A stretch of 13,234 bases of DNA from Hydrogenothermaceae bacterium (lineage in GTDB: Bacteria > Aquificota > Aquificia > Aquificales > Hydrogenothermaceae): NCBI GenBank assembly GCA_027052485.1, contig JALUFA010000081.1, positions 1-13,234 on the forward strand, written 5' to 3'. Of this stretch, positions 7,381 through 13,234 are shown piece after piece. The notes below the pieces were generated by a model that did no database searches, was not told the origin of the DNA, and saw only the letters and a list, made by a program, of their open reading frames with translations. The first letter of the stretch is position 1. Each line of letters opens with the position of its first letter. The position numbers and the translations under genes are program-made.

Positions 7381-8553
7381 ATGAGAAAAAAGAAAAAAGT
7401 ACCCCACTACGGAAACGTTAAACCTATAAACTATCAGGCCATCTACGAAGAAAAGTTTTACAACATCCTTTTTCAACTTCGTTTTCCATTAATGACCGTT
7501 ATTTTCTTCACTACTTTAAGTGTTCTCATTCTTATGATTATCAACAATAAAGCTGATGGCGTCCACGTTTTAAACTACTTCTTCCATACGGTTATAACCC
7601 TTTCAACAGTTGGATATACAGAAGGGTATGATGGGAATATCTCTCTAAACAGATTTTTTTCTTCCATGTTTATTATAATTGGTTTTCCAATAGCGTATCT
7701 TTATGGTCTGGTTGCCACAGTTAACGTGTTTATGAATAGCAATATTCAAGAAATATACAGGTATTGGAGAATGTATAAAGAAATGAATAAACTAAAAGGA
7801 CACTACATCATAGTTAAGTTTAACGACATTACAAAGGAAACAATGCGGGTTTTGAAACGAAGAAAGATAAAGTTTGTACTGATAGAACCAGACAGGTCAA
7901 AAGAAGAAGAGATAAGAAAGTTTGGCGTTGACTACTACGTCTTTGATGAGCCTCACAAAAGGGAAGTTCTCCTAGGGGTTGGCATACTGGATGCAAAAGG
8001 GCTTGTTACAGCTTTTGAAGAAAACACACAGGACATCGCAGTTATCGTTACAGCTAGACTGATAAGACCAGATAAAGAAAACTTCTACATCATATCAACA
8101 GCTACAAACGAAGGTGCAGCCGAAAAGATGAAACTCTTAGGGGCAAATGAGGTTATTGTCCCAAGTGTGACTATTGGAAGGAGAATTGCATCCTATATTC
8201 TTCATCCACCTTCTCCAACAATTTCTAAGTTCTTAGAAAAGATAGCCTATGGAGAGAGAACGGATATAGACATCATTGAGATAAAAATTGATGAAAACTC
8301 AGACCTTATAGGTAAAAAACTAAAAGATATCCACATGAGGGAAGAAACTGGAGCAACAGTTGTAGCAATTATCCGAGCAGATGGAAAGATGAAGATAGCG
8401 CCTTCTGGAAACACAGAGATACAGGAAGGAGATTCACTCCTTGTGCTGGGACATCCTAAAGCCTTAAGAAGGGCTGAGGACTTCTTTGAAAGACACATTG
8501 TAGAGGACAAAGACGAAGAAAAAGAACAGGAAGAGGTAAAGGCAAATGATTAA
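7381..8553 (+). CDS. Potassium-channel-like protein with 2TM pore and RCK (TrkA-N/TrkA-C) module, atypical filter
   Basis: This 390-residue inner-membrane protein has the layout of a 2TM-RCK channel. A basic N-terminus is followed by TM1 (about 35-56), a pore helix and filter (62-81), TM2 (about 92-116), an RCK N-lobe (140-275), an RCK C-lobe of the TrkA-C type (296-372) and an acidic tail (374-390). The filter reads TLSTVGYTEGYD (73-84), so TVGY is kept but the second glycine of GYG is threonine and the usual Asp is Glu. In the RCK N-lobe, the Rossmann GxGxxG position after GHYIIV (140-145) reads KFNDIT (146-151). The acidic end of beta-2 (FVLIEPD, 165-171) remains. It may gate in response to ions rather than nucleotide. 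Ion selectivity is unproven. It starts 3 nt after ribE and overlaps the next gene by 8 nt. Confidence 0.87.
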   Translation: MRKKKKVPHYGNVKPINYQAIYEEKFYNILFQLRFPLMTVIFFTTLSVLILMIINNKADGVHVLNYFFHTVITLSTVGYTEGYDGNISLNRFFSSMFIIIGFPIAYLYGLVATVNVFMNSNIQEIYRYWRMYKEMNKLKGHYIIVKFNDITKETMRVLKRRKIKFVLIEPDRSKEEEIRKFGVDYYVFDEPHKREVLLGVGILDAKGLVTAFEENTQDIAVIVTARLIRPDKENFYIISTATNEGAAEKMKLLGANEVIVPSVTIGRRIASYILHPPSPTISKFLEKIAYGERTDIDIIEIKIDENSDLIGKKLKDIHMREETGATVVAIIRADGKMKIAPSGNTEIQEGDSLLVLGHPKALRRAEDFFERHIVEDKDEEKEQEEVKAND

Positions 8554-8896
8554 ATGGGGAAAAGTCTGGTCTGACTTTTTTATAGTGCTGGCGTTAACAA
8601 GTAATGTTGGTTTTATATTTAGCCACGACCCATATCAGCTGATTGTAGCGATTGGGGTAAACCTTATAGCAACTGTGCTAAAGTTTGGAGCAAAAAAGAT
8701 ACTGGCTGCAGAACTTCTGGCAACAGCATTGGTTGCAGACCTGCACCTCATACCAGCTACGTTCTTATACTTTAGCGGCGTTCATATACCCCTTGCTATC
8801 GGCCTTGCAATTGGCGCTGCTGTGGCAAATGTAATTTCTATCGTATTGCTAGTTGTTGAGATAATCTTTGAGTACAAGAGCGAAGAGGAGTACTAA
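8546..8896 (+). CDS. Small integral membrane protein, possibly DUF6394, coupled to the channel gene
   Basis: The 116-residue protein is almost entirely hydrophobic, with four likely membrane segments at about 8-26, 31-47, 51-76 and 80-108 and an acidic C-terminus (EYKSEEEY). A central block resembles a family of small uncharacterised membrane proteins that I recall as DUF6394 (NLIATVLKFG at 39-48, LLATALVADLHLIP at 57-70); this match is from memory and unverified. The ATG lies inside the last codons of the channel gene with an 8-nt overlap, which points to coupled translation and suggests an accessory subunit or assembly factor for the channel. No catalytic motif or signal peptide is seen, and the function is unknown. 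It is the last gene of the plus-strand block. Confidence 0.78.
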   Translation: MIKWGKVWSDFFIVLALTSNVGFIFSHDPYQLIVAIGVNLIATVLKFGAKKILAAELLATALVADLHLIPATFLYFSGVHIPLAIGLAIGAAVANVISIVLLVVEIIFEYKSEEEY

Positions 8897-8904
8897 GCTC
8901 CTCT
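8884..8904. terminator. Hairpin between convergent gene blocks, possible bidirectional terminator
   Basis: AGAGGAG (8884-8890) and CTCCTCT (8898-8904) form a perfect 7-bp stem with a 7-nt loop. The hairpin spans the end of the plus-strand membrane-protein gene (stop 8894-8896) and nearly reaches the porin stop (8906-8908). The position between two converging transcripts suits a shared terminator. Neither side has a strong U tract, so its efficiency as an intrinsic terminator is doubtful. Confidence 0.45.
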
Positions 8905-8905
8905 C

Positions 8906-10120
8906 TTAAAAGATAAACTGAAAACCAAGACCTATGTATGAAACGTTAACAGTTCCTACATCTCCAGTTTTCTTGTTTGTGTAGTTATAAAGCTTTCCTT
9001 TTGCGTAGTGAAGGCTGAGTTTTAGCCTATTTCCCCTTATGTACCAGTTAACCCCAACATCGTATCTCGTGTTTTTTCTCTTTTTGTAAACAGAGTATCC
9101 ATTACTGTCAGGCTTAAACTCTTCGTAAGAAACTGCAGGCTCAAACTTTTGGGAGAATAGGCTTAAAATATACCCTGCTTTTACCTGCCATACTTTGTCA
9201 AGGTAAGATGTTCCGTCTTTCCATTTTCTACCTAGAAAGTCGTACTCAAAGACAAAGTCTAGGTTTTTGTAGTTAGCCAGTATGTCTCCACCATAAAGGT
9301 AGTTTTTATCAAAAGGTCGGTTTTTCTTTTTATAGATACCTTCTCCCTGATAACTTCCGTTAATGGCAAAGGTGATACCTTTTCTCTTTCCTAGGTACGT
9401 TTGGGTGTACCCAAGTTTATACGTTTTCATTTCTGGGTCGCCTATTGATACGGCTACTCTACCGGTAAGAAGAGGGGAGCTGTACTTAGAGTTTACATAG
9501 TTTTGATTGTAAGCTGCCGAGAAGTTGTAGTTTAAACTGTAGAGGTTTTTTAGTATTAGTCCACCAAAGGTAATGTTTGTAGCTCTTCCGTTTCCAGTTG
9601 CAAAGTTAAAGGTGTGAACCTTTAACGGCTTTCCTATTACGTGGTTTCTAACGTAAAAGTTTGGAAGACCTTTTTCAAGGGAAAGTATTTTAAAACCTGA
9701 TGTGATATTAGCCCTTCCTACCTGAGGTCTAAAGTGTCCTCCTGTTATAACAAACTCATCTCCTAAGGCTTTCCACATTAAAAACACGTCTAGAAACTGT
9801 AGTTTTGGATGGGTCTCTCCGGTAAACTTAACAGAACCTTTTGCACCATCATTGGGGTTAGGGTTAGTTTTCCAGAGCTTGTCGTAAGACATTACAAGCT
9901 TAAATTTTAAGAGGGGGTTGAACCTACCTTTAAAGCCAAAACGCCCTCTTCGGATAAAGAAGTCTGTCTGATGCTCCTTTAAGTCTGGGCTACCCGGTAC
10001 GTCATAGTTTTCGGTGTATGTAAGCCACGGTTGAGCCATTATGAAAGGTTTGATTTTAAAGTCCTGCGCGTGGGAAACAGCAGCAGTTAAAACGCAAAAA
10101 GCGGCTAAACGTTTTTTCAT
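8906..10120 (-). CDS. Outer-membrane porin, phosphate-selective porin O/P-like
   Basis: The 404-residue product starts with a signal peptide (MKKRLAAFCVLTAAVSHA, cut before Gln19) and continues as alternating aromatic/polar beta strands with many Tyr, Lys and Gly. It ends in FQFIF; a terminal phenylalanine is the usual Bam recognition signal of outer-membrane barrels. The early segment FFIRRGRFGFKGRFNPLLKF (51-70) is the typical FxIRRxRxGxxG motif of the porin O/P (OprO/OprP) group. The solute is not predictable; the lysine-rich barrel may favour anions. GGAGAGG lies upstream of the ATG at a good distance. It is the last gene of the minus-strand block, 21 nt after lptB, so an LPS-export ATPase and an outer-membrane protein are probably co-transcribed. 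Confidence 0.88.
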   Translation of the reverse strand: MKKRLAAFCVLTAAVSHAQDFKIKPFIMAQPWLTYTENYDVPGSPDLKEHQTDFFIRRGRFGFKGRFNPLLKFKLVMSYDKLWKTNPNPNDGAKGSVKFTGETHPKLQFLDVFLMWKALGDEFVITGGHFRPQVGRANITSGFKILSLEKGLPNFYVRNHVIGKPLKVHTFNFATGNGRATNITFGGLILKNLYSLNYNFSAAYNQNYVNSKYSSPLLTGRVAVSIGDPEMKTYKLGYTQTYLGKRKGITFAINGSYQGEGIYKKKNRPFDKNYLYGGDILANYKNLDFVFEYDFLGRKWKDGTSYLDKVWQVKAGYILSLFSQKFEPAVSYEEFKPDSNGYSVYKKRKNTRYDVGVNWYIRGNRLKLSLHYAKGKLYNYTNKKTGDVGTVNVSYIGLGFQFIF

Positions 10121-10141
10121 CTAACCTCTCCATTTTTAAGT

Positions 10142-10873
10142 TTATACAAGGACAAAATCTTCTCCTAAGAAAACTTTTTGAACCTGAGGGTCTTCTACAA
10201 TCTCGGCAGGCGTGCCTTCAGCGATAACGCTACCGTGGGCTATTATGTAAGCCCTGTCTGTGATTTTTAAGGTTTCCCTAACGTTATGGTCGGTCAAAAC
10301 TACGCCGATATCCCTTTTTACAAGCGACAGTATAAGCTGGTTAATCTCTTTAACCGAAACAGGGTCAACCCCTGCAAAAGGTTCATCTAGCAGTAAAAAC
10401 GATGGGTCTATTATGAGACTTCTTGCAATCTCTAAACGTCTTCTCTCTCCTCCCGAAAGGGTGGAGGCTTTCTGTTTTTTCAGGTGATAAATTCCAAACT
10501 CTTCAAGAAGAGTTTTTGCCTTCTCTTCTATCTGTTTTTTATCATCGTAGTAAAACTCTAAAAACATTACAAGATTTTCCCAGACTGTAAGGTCTCTAAA
10601 GATAGAAGATTCCTGAGGAAGGAAGGATATTCCTTTCCTTGCCCTCTCGTAAACTGGAAGGTCTGTTATATCATCAGAGTTTATGAGAACCTTTCCTTCA
10701 TCAGGTCGTACAAAACCAAGGAGGCACTTAAAGGTTGTAGTTTTTCCTGCACCGTTTGGCCCTAGCAGTCCTACTATCTCACCTTCTTTGACGTGTAAAG
10801 ATACACCGTTCAAAACCTGTCTGTCTTTGTACTTTTTTTTCAGGTTTTCAGCTTTTAAAACCGTCTGGTTCAT
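10142..10873 (-). CDS. lptB: LPS export ABC transporter ATP-binding protein LptB
   Basis: LptB is the cytoplasmic ATPase that, with LptF and LptG, extracts lipopolysaccharide from the inner membrane for transport to the outer membrane. The 243-residue protein has every ABC motif: Walker A GPNGAGKTT (38-46), Q-loop Gln87 (LPQESSIFRDLTVWEN follows the LptB pattern), signature LSGGE (139-143), Walker B FLLLDE (159-164) with catalytic Glu164, DEPFAGVDP, and switch His196 in TDHNVRET. The segments FAGVDPVSVKEI, GIGVVLTDHNVRETL-like, and IAHGSVIAEGTP separate it from the related LivG/LivF branched-chain amino-acid ATPases. Its ATG overlaps the aminotransferase stop by 4 nt (ATGA). The lptA, lptC and rpoN genes that often flank lptB in proteobacteria are not here, and lptF/G lie elsewhere if present. 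Confidence 0.94.
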   Translation of the reverse strand: MNQTVLKAENLKKKYKDRQVLNGVSLHVKEGEIVGLLGPNGAGKTTTFKCLLGFVRPDEGKVLINSDDITDLPVYERARKGISFLPQESSIFRDLTVWENLVMFLEFYYDDKKQIEEKAKTLLEEFGIYHLKKQKASTLSGGERRRLEIARSLIIDPSFLLLDEPFAGVDPVSVKEINQLILSLVKRDIGVVLTDHNVRETLKITDRAYIIAHGSVIAEGTPAEIVEDPQVQKVFLGEDFVLV

Positions 10874-12078
10874 GAATACTGTCTTAAAAACTTTTTGATG
10901 TTTCTAACTGCCTGTCTTATTCTCTTTTCGTTCTCAACGACTGCAAAGCGAACGTATCCTTCTCCATGTTCTCCAAAACCTGCTCCCGGGGCAACAGCAA
11001 CTTTTGCCTCTTTTAGCAGTTTCATACTAAAGTCTACAGAGTTCATATCTTTAAACTGAGGAGGAATTTTAGCCCACAGGAACATGGTAGCCTTTGGTTT
11101 TTCCACCTTCCATCCTGCTCTATTTAAGCCTTCAACGAGTATATCAAGTCTACGGCTGTATATATCCCTTGTCTTTTCAACGATAGAGTAATCACTGTCA
11201 AGGGCTATAACACTTGCCACCTGTATTGGAGTGAACGTCCCGTAATCCAGATAGCTTTTGAGCCTTTTCAGGTTGTAAACGATGGTTGGATTTCCTAAAA
11301 CAAAACCTACCCTCCATCCTGCCATGGAAAAGCCCTTTGTCATAGAGTAGAGCTCAACGGCAACGTCTTTTGCACCGTCAATCTCTAGGATGGAAGGTGC
11401 TTTATATCCGTCAAAACAAAGGTCAGCATACGCAAAATCGTGTATTATCCAAAGGTTTTTCTTTTTGGCAAAATCTACTATTTCTTTGAAAAACTCTTTC
11501 GTTACAACCATTGTTGTTGGGTTGTTTGGAAAGTTCAGGATTAGTACCTTAGGCTGAGGATAGCTGTCCTCGTAAGAAGTATAGATGTTTCTTAAAAACT
11601 GTTCCTGCTTTTCACTATCGGTACCCTCTAAAGGCAGAGGAACCGTTAGGACACTTGCACCGGCTATAACAGGTGCGTAATAGTGGATAGGGTACCTTGG
11701 ACTTGGTACAAGGGCAATATCTCCCGGCTCAAGCATAGCAATCATGAGGTGAGATATGCCTTCTTTTGAGCCTATAGTCATTATTGCTTCTTCTTCTGGG
11801 TCTAGCTTTACACCGTACTGTCTTTCATAAAAATCACAGATAGCCTTTCTCAGTCTTGGTATTCCTTGGGACATAGAGTATCTATGGGTGTGGGGTTTTT
11901 TTGCCGACTCACACAGCTTTTCAATAATGTGGGGCGCTGGGGTAAGGTCTGGGTTTCCCATACCAAAGTCAATAATATCTTCCCCCTCTCTTCTCATCTT
12001 TGCCTTAAGCTCGTTTACTACGGCAAAGACGTACTGGGGAAGTCTCTTTATTCTTGGAAATTCTTCATACTTTGCCAT
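10870..12078 (-). CDS. PLP-dependent class I/II aminotransferase, AlaC-like
   Basis: This 402-residue fold-type I aminotransferase closely resembles E. coli AlaC (glutamate-pyruvate transaminase) in recalled sequence. Matching blocks are RLPQYVF (12-18), GEDIIDFGMGNPD (32-44), TIGSKEGISHLM (101-112), VPSPRYPIH (124-132), the alanine-rich VIAGA, DYGTFTPIQVA (278-288) and EAKVAVAPGAGFG (357-369). The PLP site is complete: Asn186 in NFPNNPT, Asp214 and Tyr217, Schiff-base Lys248 in SMTKGFSMAGWR, and carboxylate-binding Arg378. The likely reaction is pyruvate plus glutamate to alanine plus 2-oxoglutarate. LL-diaminopimelate aminotransferase (DapL) belongs to the same broad group, and annotation pipelines often exchange these labels. 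A GAGG tract lies upstream of the ATG. It sits 19 nt after the NlpD-like gene and overlaps lptB by 4 nt. Confidence 0.9.
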   Translation of the reverse strand: MAKYEEFPRIKRLPQYVFAVVNELKAKMRREGEDIIDFGMGNPDLTPAPHIIEKLCESAKKPHTHRYSMSQGIPRLRKAICDFYERQYGVKLDPEEEAIMTIGSKEGISHLMIAMLEPGDIALVPSPRYPIHYYAPVIAGASVLTVPLPLEGTDSEKQEQFLRNIYTSYEDSYPQPKVLILNFPNNPTTMVVTKEFFKEIVDFAKKKNLWIIHDFAYADLCFDGYKAPSILEIDGAKDVAVELYSMTKGFSMAGWRVGFVLGNPTIVYNLKRLKSYLDYGTFTPIQVASVIALDSDYSIVEKTRDIYSRRLDILVEGLNRAGWKVEKPKATMFLWAKIPPQFKDMNSVDFSMKLLKEAKVAVAPGAGFGEHGEGYVRFAVVENEKRIRQAVRNIKKFLRQYS

Positions 12079-12097
12079 TTATTTACCTCAAAACTTC

Positions 12098-13153
12098 TTA
12101 TTTCTTAGGTAGAACAGAAACTGGGTTTATAGGAATTGCGTTTTTCCTAACTTCAAAGTAGATACCACAGTCTTGACCGTTATTTATCTTACCTGTATAG
12201 CCTATGATATCTCCCTTCTTGACGTACTGCTGGTCTCTAACAACGATTTTATTTAGGTTCCCGTAAGTGGTGGTAAAGTTTTTAATGTGCTTTATTATTA
12301 CCAGCTTTCCATATCTCTTTATTGCTTTGTTTGCGTATATCACTTTGCCACTTTCAGCAGCACGGACAGGTGCATCACAGTCAGTAGCAATGTCTATCCC
12401 TATGTGGATAACGTTTCCATCGTTTATAAAGCCATTTACTACCTTTCCATCAACAGGCCATATAAAACCAAAAGGCATACTTCTTGCAAGCTGTTTTAGT
12501 CTGTCCCTTTCTGTCAAGATAACAGTTTCAACAACTTTCTTTGGTACTTTTAGCCTTTGACCTACCCTAATGATGTACGGCTTTTTTAAATGATTAAGCT
12601 TTACTAAGGTGTTAACAGATGTGCGAAACTTTTTAGCGATTTTTGCTAGCGAATCTCCCTTTTTTACTCTATAGGTGGTGATAACAGTCTTAACCCTTTT
12701 TACAATTCTAGTTTTTTGTTTTTTTTGGTGGGCTACAGCTTTATTAGATTTGATACTTCCTTTTTTTAAGCATAAAACCTGCCCCACCTTTAACATGTTT
12801 GACCTTAGGTTGTTAAGTTTTTTTATATCTTTCACCCAGAGGTGATACTTTTTGGCAATTTTTATTAACGTGTCTCCCTTTTTAACCTTATACGTTAGCT
12901 GGCAGCTTTGGGAGGAATTTCTTGATGCAGTATACCCGTTACCAGATTTTGAAGGAATAACCAGCTTTTGACCTACCCTTATAATGTACGGCTTTTTTAG
13001 GTTGTTAGCCTTTATCAGGTCTTTAACCGACACATGAAACTTTTTAGCAATCTTAGCCAGTGAGTCTCCTTTTTTTACTATGTAAGTCTGGTTTGCAAGG
13101 GCTACAAATGAGAGGATAAACAGTAGCAAAAAAATCTTAGTAAATAATTTCAA
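12098..13153 (-). CDS. NlpD-like secreted protein: three LysM domains plus degenerate M23 (LytM) domain
   Basis: The 351-residue product has a signal peptide (1-20, ending VALA) with no lipobox. Three peptidoglycan-binding LysM domains follow at 23-67, 87-129 and 160-204, joined by lysine/serine-rich linkers, and then a C-terminal M23 domain (about 238-347). The M23 domain keeps His250 and Asp254 (HIGID), but the catalytic YxH is YGN (297-299) and the HxH before FEVR reads GIY (330-332). It is therefore probably not a peptidase. The VRDQQYVKKGD block and the NPVSVLP ending resemble E. coli NlpD, an activator of the amidase AmiC. An upstream in-frame ATG at 13177 gives 8 more residues. I prefer TTG at 13153 because AAGGAGGG (13164-13171) lies 10 nt before it and because it shortens the overlap with the preceding gene from 41 to 17 nt. 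Confidence 0.9.
   Translation of the reverse strand: MKLFTKIFLLLFILSFVALANQTYIVKKGDSLAKIAKKFHVSVKDLIKANNLKKPYIIRVGQKLVIPSKSGNGYTASRNSSQSCQLTYKVKKGDTLIKIAKKYHLWVKDIKKLNNLRSNMLKVGQVLCLKKGSIKSNKAVAHQKKQKTRIVKRVKTVITTYRVKKGDSLAKIAKKFRTSVNTLVKLNHLKKPYIIRVGQRLKVPKKVVETVILTERDRLKQLARSMPFGFIWPVDGKVVNGFINDGNVIHIGIDIATDCDAPVRAAESGKVIYANKAIKRYGKLVIIKHIKNFTTTYGNLNKIVVRDQQYVKKGDIIGYTGKINNGQDCGIYFEVRKNAIPINPVSVLPKK
12542..12676 (-). repeat. LysM repeat 3 of the NlpD-like gene
   Basis: This segment encodes LysM domain 3. It shares the peptide blocks VKKGDSLAKIAKKF and LKKPYIIRVGQ with repeat 1 at 12953-13087, and the DNA is also visibly similar over both blocks. Repeat 2 at 12767-12895 is clearly more divergent. 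The pair looks like a fairly recent duplication within the gene. Confidence 0.7.
12767..12895 (-). repeat. LysM repeat 2 of the NlpD-like gene
   Basis: This segment encodes LysM domain 2. It starts with YKVKKGDTLIKIAKKY and ends with VGQVLCLKK. It is more divergent from repeats 1 and 3 than they are from each other, and it carries one of the two cysteines of this part of the protein near its end. Confidence 0.65.
12953..13087 (-). repeat. LysM repeat 1 of the NlpD-like gene
   Basis: This segment encodes LysM domain 1, directly after the signal peptide. It is nearly identical in its core peptides to repeat 3 at 12542-12676, with YIVKKGDSLAKIAKKF at the start and PYIIRVGQKLVIP at the end. Confidence 0.7.
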
Positions 13154-13234
13154 AGTCTTTAAACCCTCCTTCCTCATCTAGAAACTCAAAACGCAAACCC
13201 CTAACCTCTGCAAGAGGAGGCCCCTGTTCTACTA
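13137..13234 (-). CDS. C-terminal end of an unidentified upstream protein
   Basis: A minus-strand frame is open from the window edge to a TAA at 13137-13139 and encodes the last 31 residues of a protein, ending LDEEGGFKDFEIIY. It runs into the NlpD-like gene in another frame and overlaps its preferred TTG start by 17 nt, in keeping with the tight packing seen elsewhere. The pattern LAEVRGLRFEFLDEEGGF is faintly reminiscent of the C-terminal region of type II secretion or type IV pilus minor pseudopilins (GspJ-like). That is a guess from a very short piece. The rest of the gene lies outside the window. Confidence 0.65.
   Translation of the reverse strand, partial: VEQGPPLAEVRGLRFEFLDEEGGFKDFEIIY
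13164..13171 (-). promoter_or_regulatory. Strong Shine-Dalgarno sequence that decides the NlpD-like start
   Basis: On the minus strand this reads AAGGAGGG, the strongest Shine-Dalgarno match noticed in the window. It lies inside the longer version of the NlpD-like reading frame (codons 3-5 from the ATG at 13177) and 10 nt upstream of the in-frame TTG at 13153. It therefore argues that translation starts at the TTG. It also lies inside the last codons of the upstream gene, which suits coupled translation. Confidence 0.55.

Noticed and set aside
11866..12108. Plus-strand open frames opposite the aminotransferase start
   Set aside because: They are antisense to highly conserved aminotransferase codons and show no domain features.
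12267..12560. Plus-strand open frames opposite the M23 domain
   Set aside because: They are antisense to the conserved LytM-type domain, and their composition looks like a coding shadow.
12542..13087. Short repeated DNA blocks considered as a CRISPR or mobile repeat
   Set aside because: The repeats are in frame, about 400 bp apart and encode LysM domains. There are no regular spacers.

Overview
The window is almost solid chromosomal coding sequence. It holds two operon-like blocks that converge near position 8900. No RNA gene, CRISPR array, insertion sequence or prophage was seen, and no stretch over about 70 bases lacks a gene. The DNA is AT-rich, with AGA/AGG arginine codons, ATA isoleucine codons and lysine-rich proteins. 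LptB, an outer-membrane porin and meso-diaminopimelate-type MurE indicate a Gram-negative cell. Together with tight packing, TTG starts and a lineage-mixed gene order, this suggests a thermophilic Aquificota-like bacterium, perhaps Hydrogenothermaceae. That assignment is inference from style and not from a marker gene.

Plus-strand block (1-8896). The order is nadC (5' end outside the window), rsfS, murI, a NYN-domain nuclease-like protein, a histone-deacetylase-family hydrolase, murE, a Slt-type lytic transglycosylase, ribE, a K+-channel-like protein with an RCK module, and a small four-helix membrane protein. Most neighbours overlap by 4 or 8 nt or nearly touch. The two larger gaps, before rsfS and before the NYN gene, each hold a weak promoter candidate; the second also holds a perfect 8-bp-arm palindrome. 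The block mixes cofactor synthesis (NAD, riboflavin), ribosome silencing, peptidoglycan precursor synthesis (D-Glu, then the DAP-adding step) and peptidoglycan cleavage.

Minus-strand block (13234-8906, in transcription order). It runs from the C-terminal end of an unidentified upstream protein (only 31 residues visible) to a secreted NlpD-like protein with three LysM domains and a degenerate M23 domain, an AlaC-like aminotransferase, lptB and an outer-membrane porin. Three of the four identified products are envelope proteins. A GC-rich hairpin spans the 9-bp gap between the two converging blocks.

Most genes are recognisable housekeeping genes. The points most worth a second look are: (i) the channel, whose selectivity filter reads TVGYTE rather than TVGYGD and whose RCK domain lacks the Rossmann glycine motif, coupled to an uncharacterised small membrane protein; (ii) the NlpD-like protein that has lost the M23 HxH motif; and (iii) the palindrome at the candidate promoter upstream of the NYN/deacetylase pair. 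No clear defence or wholly novel system was found.
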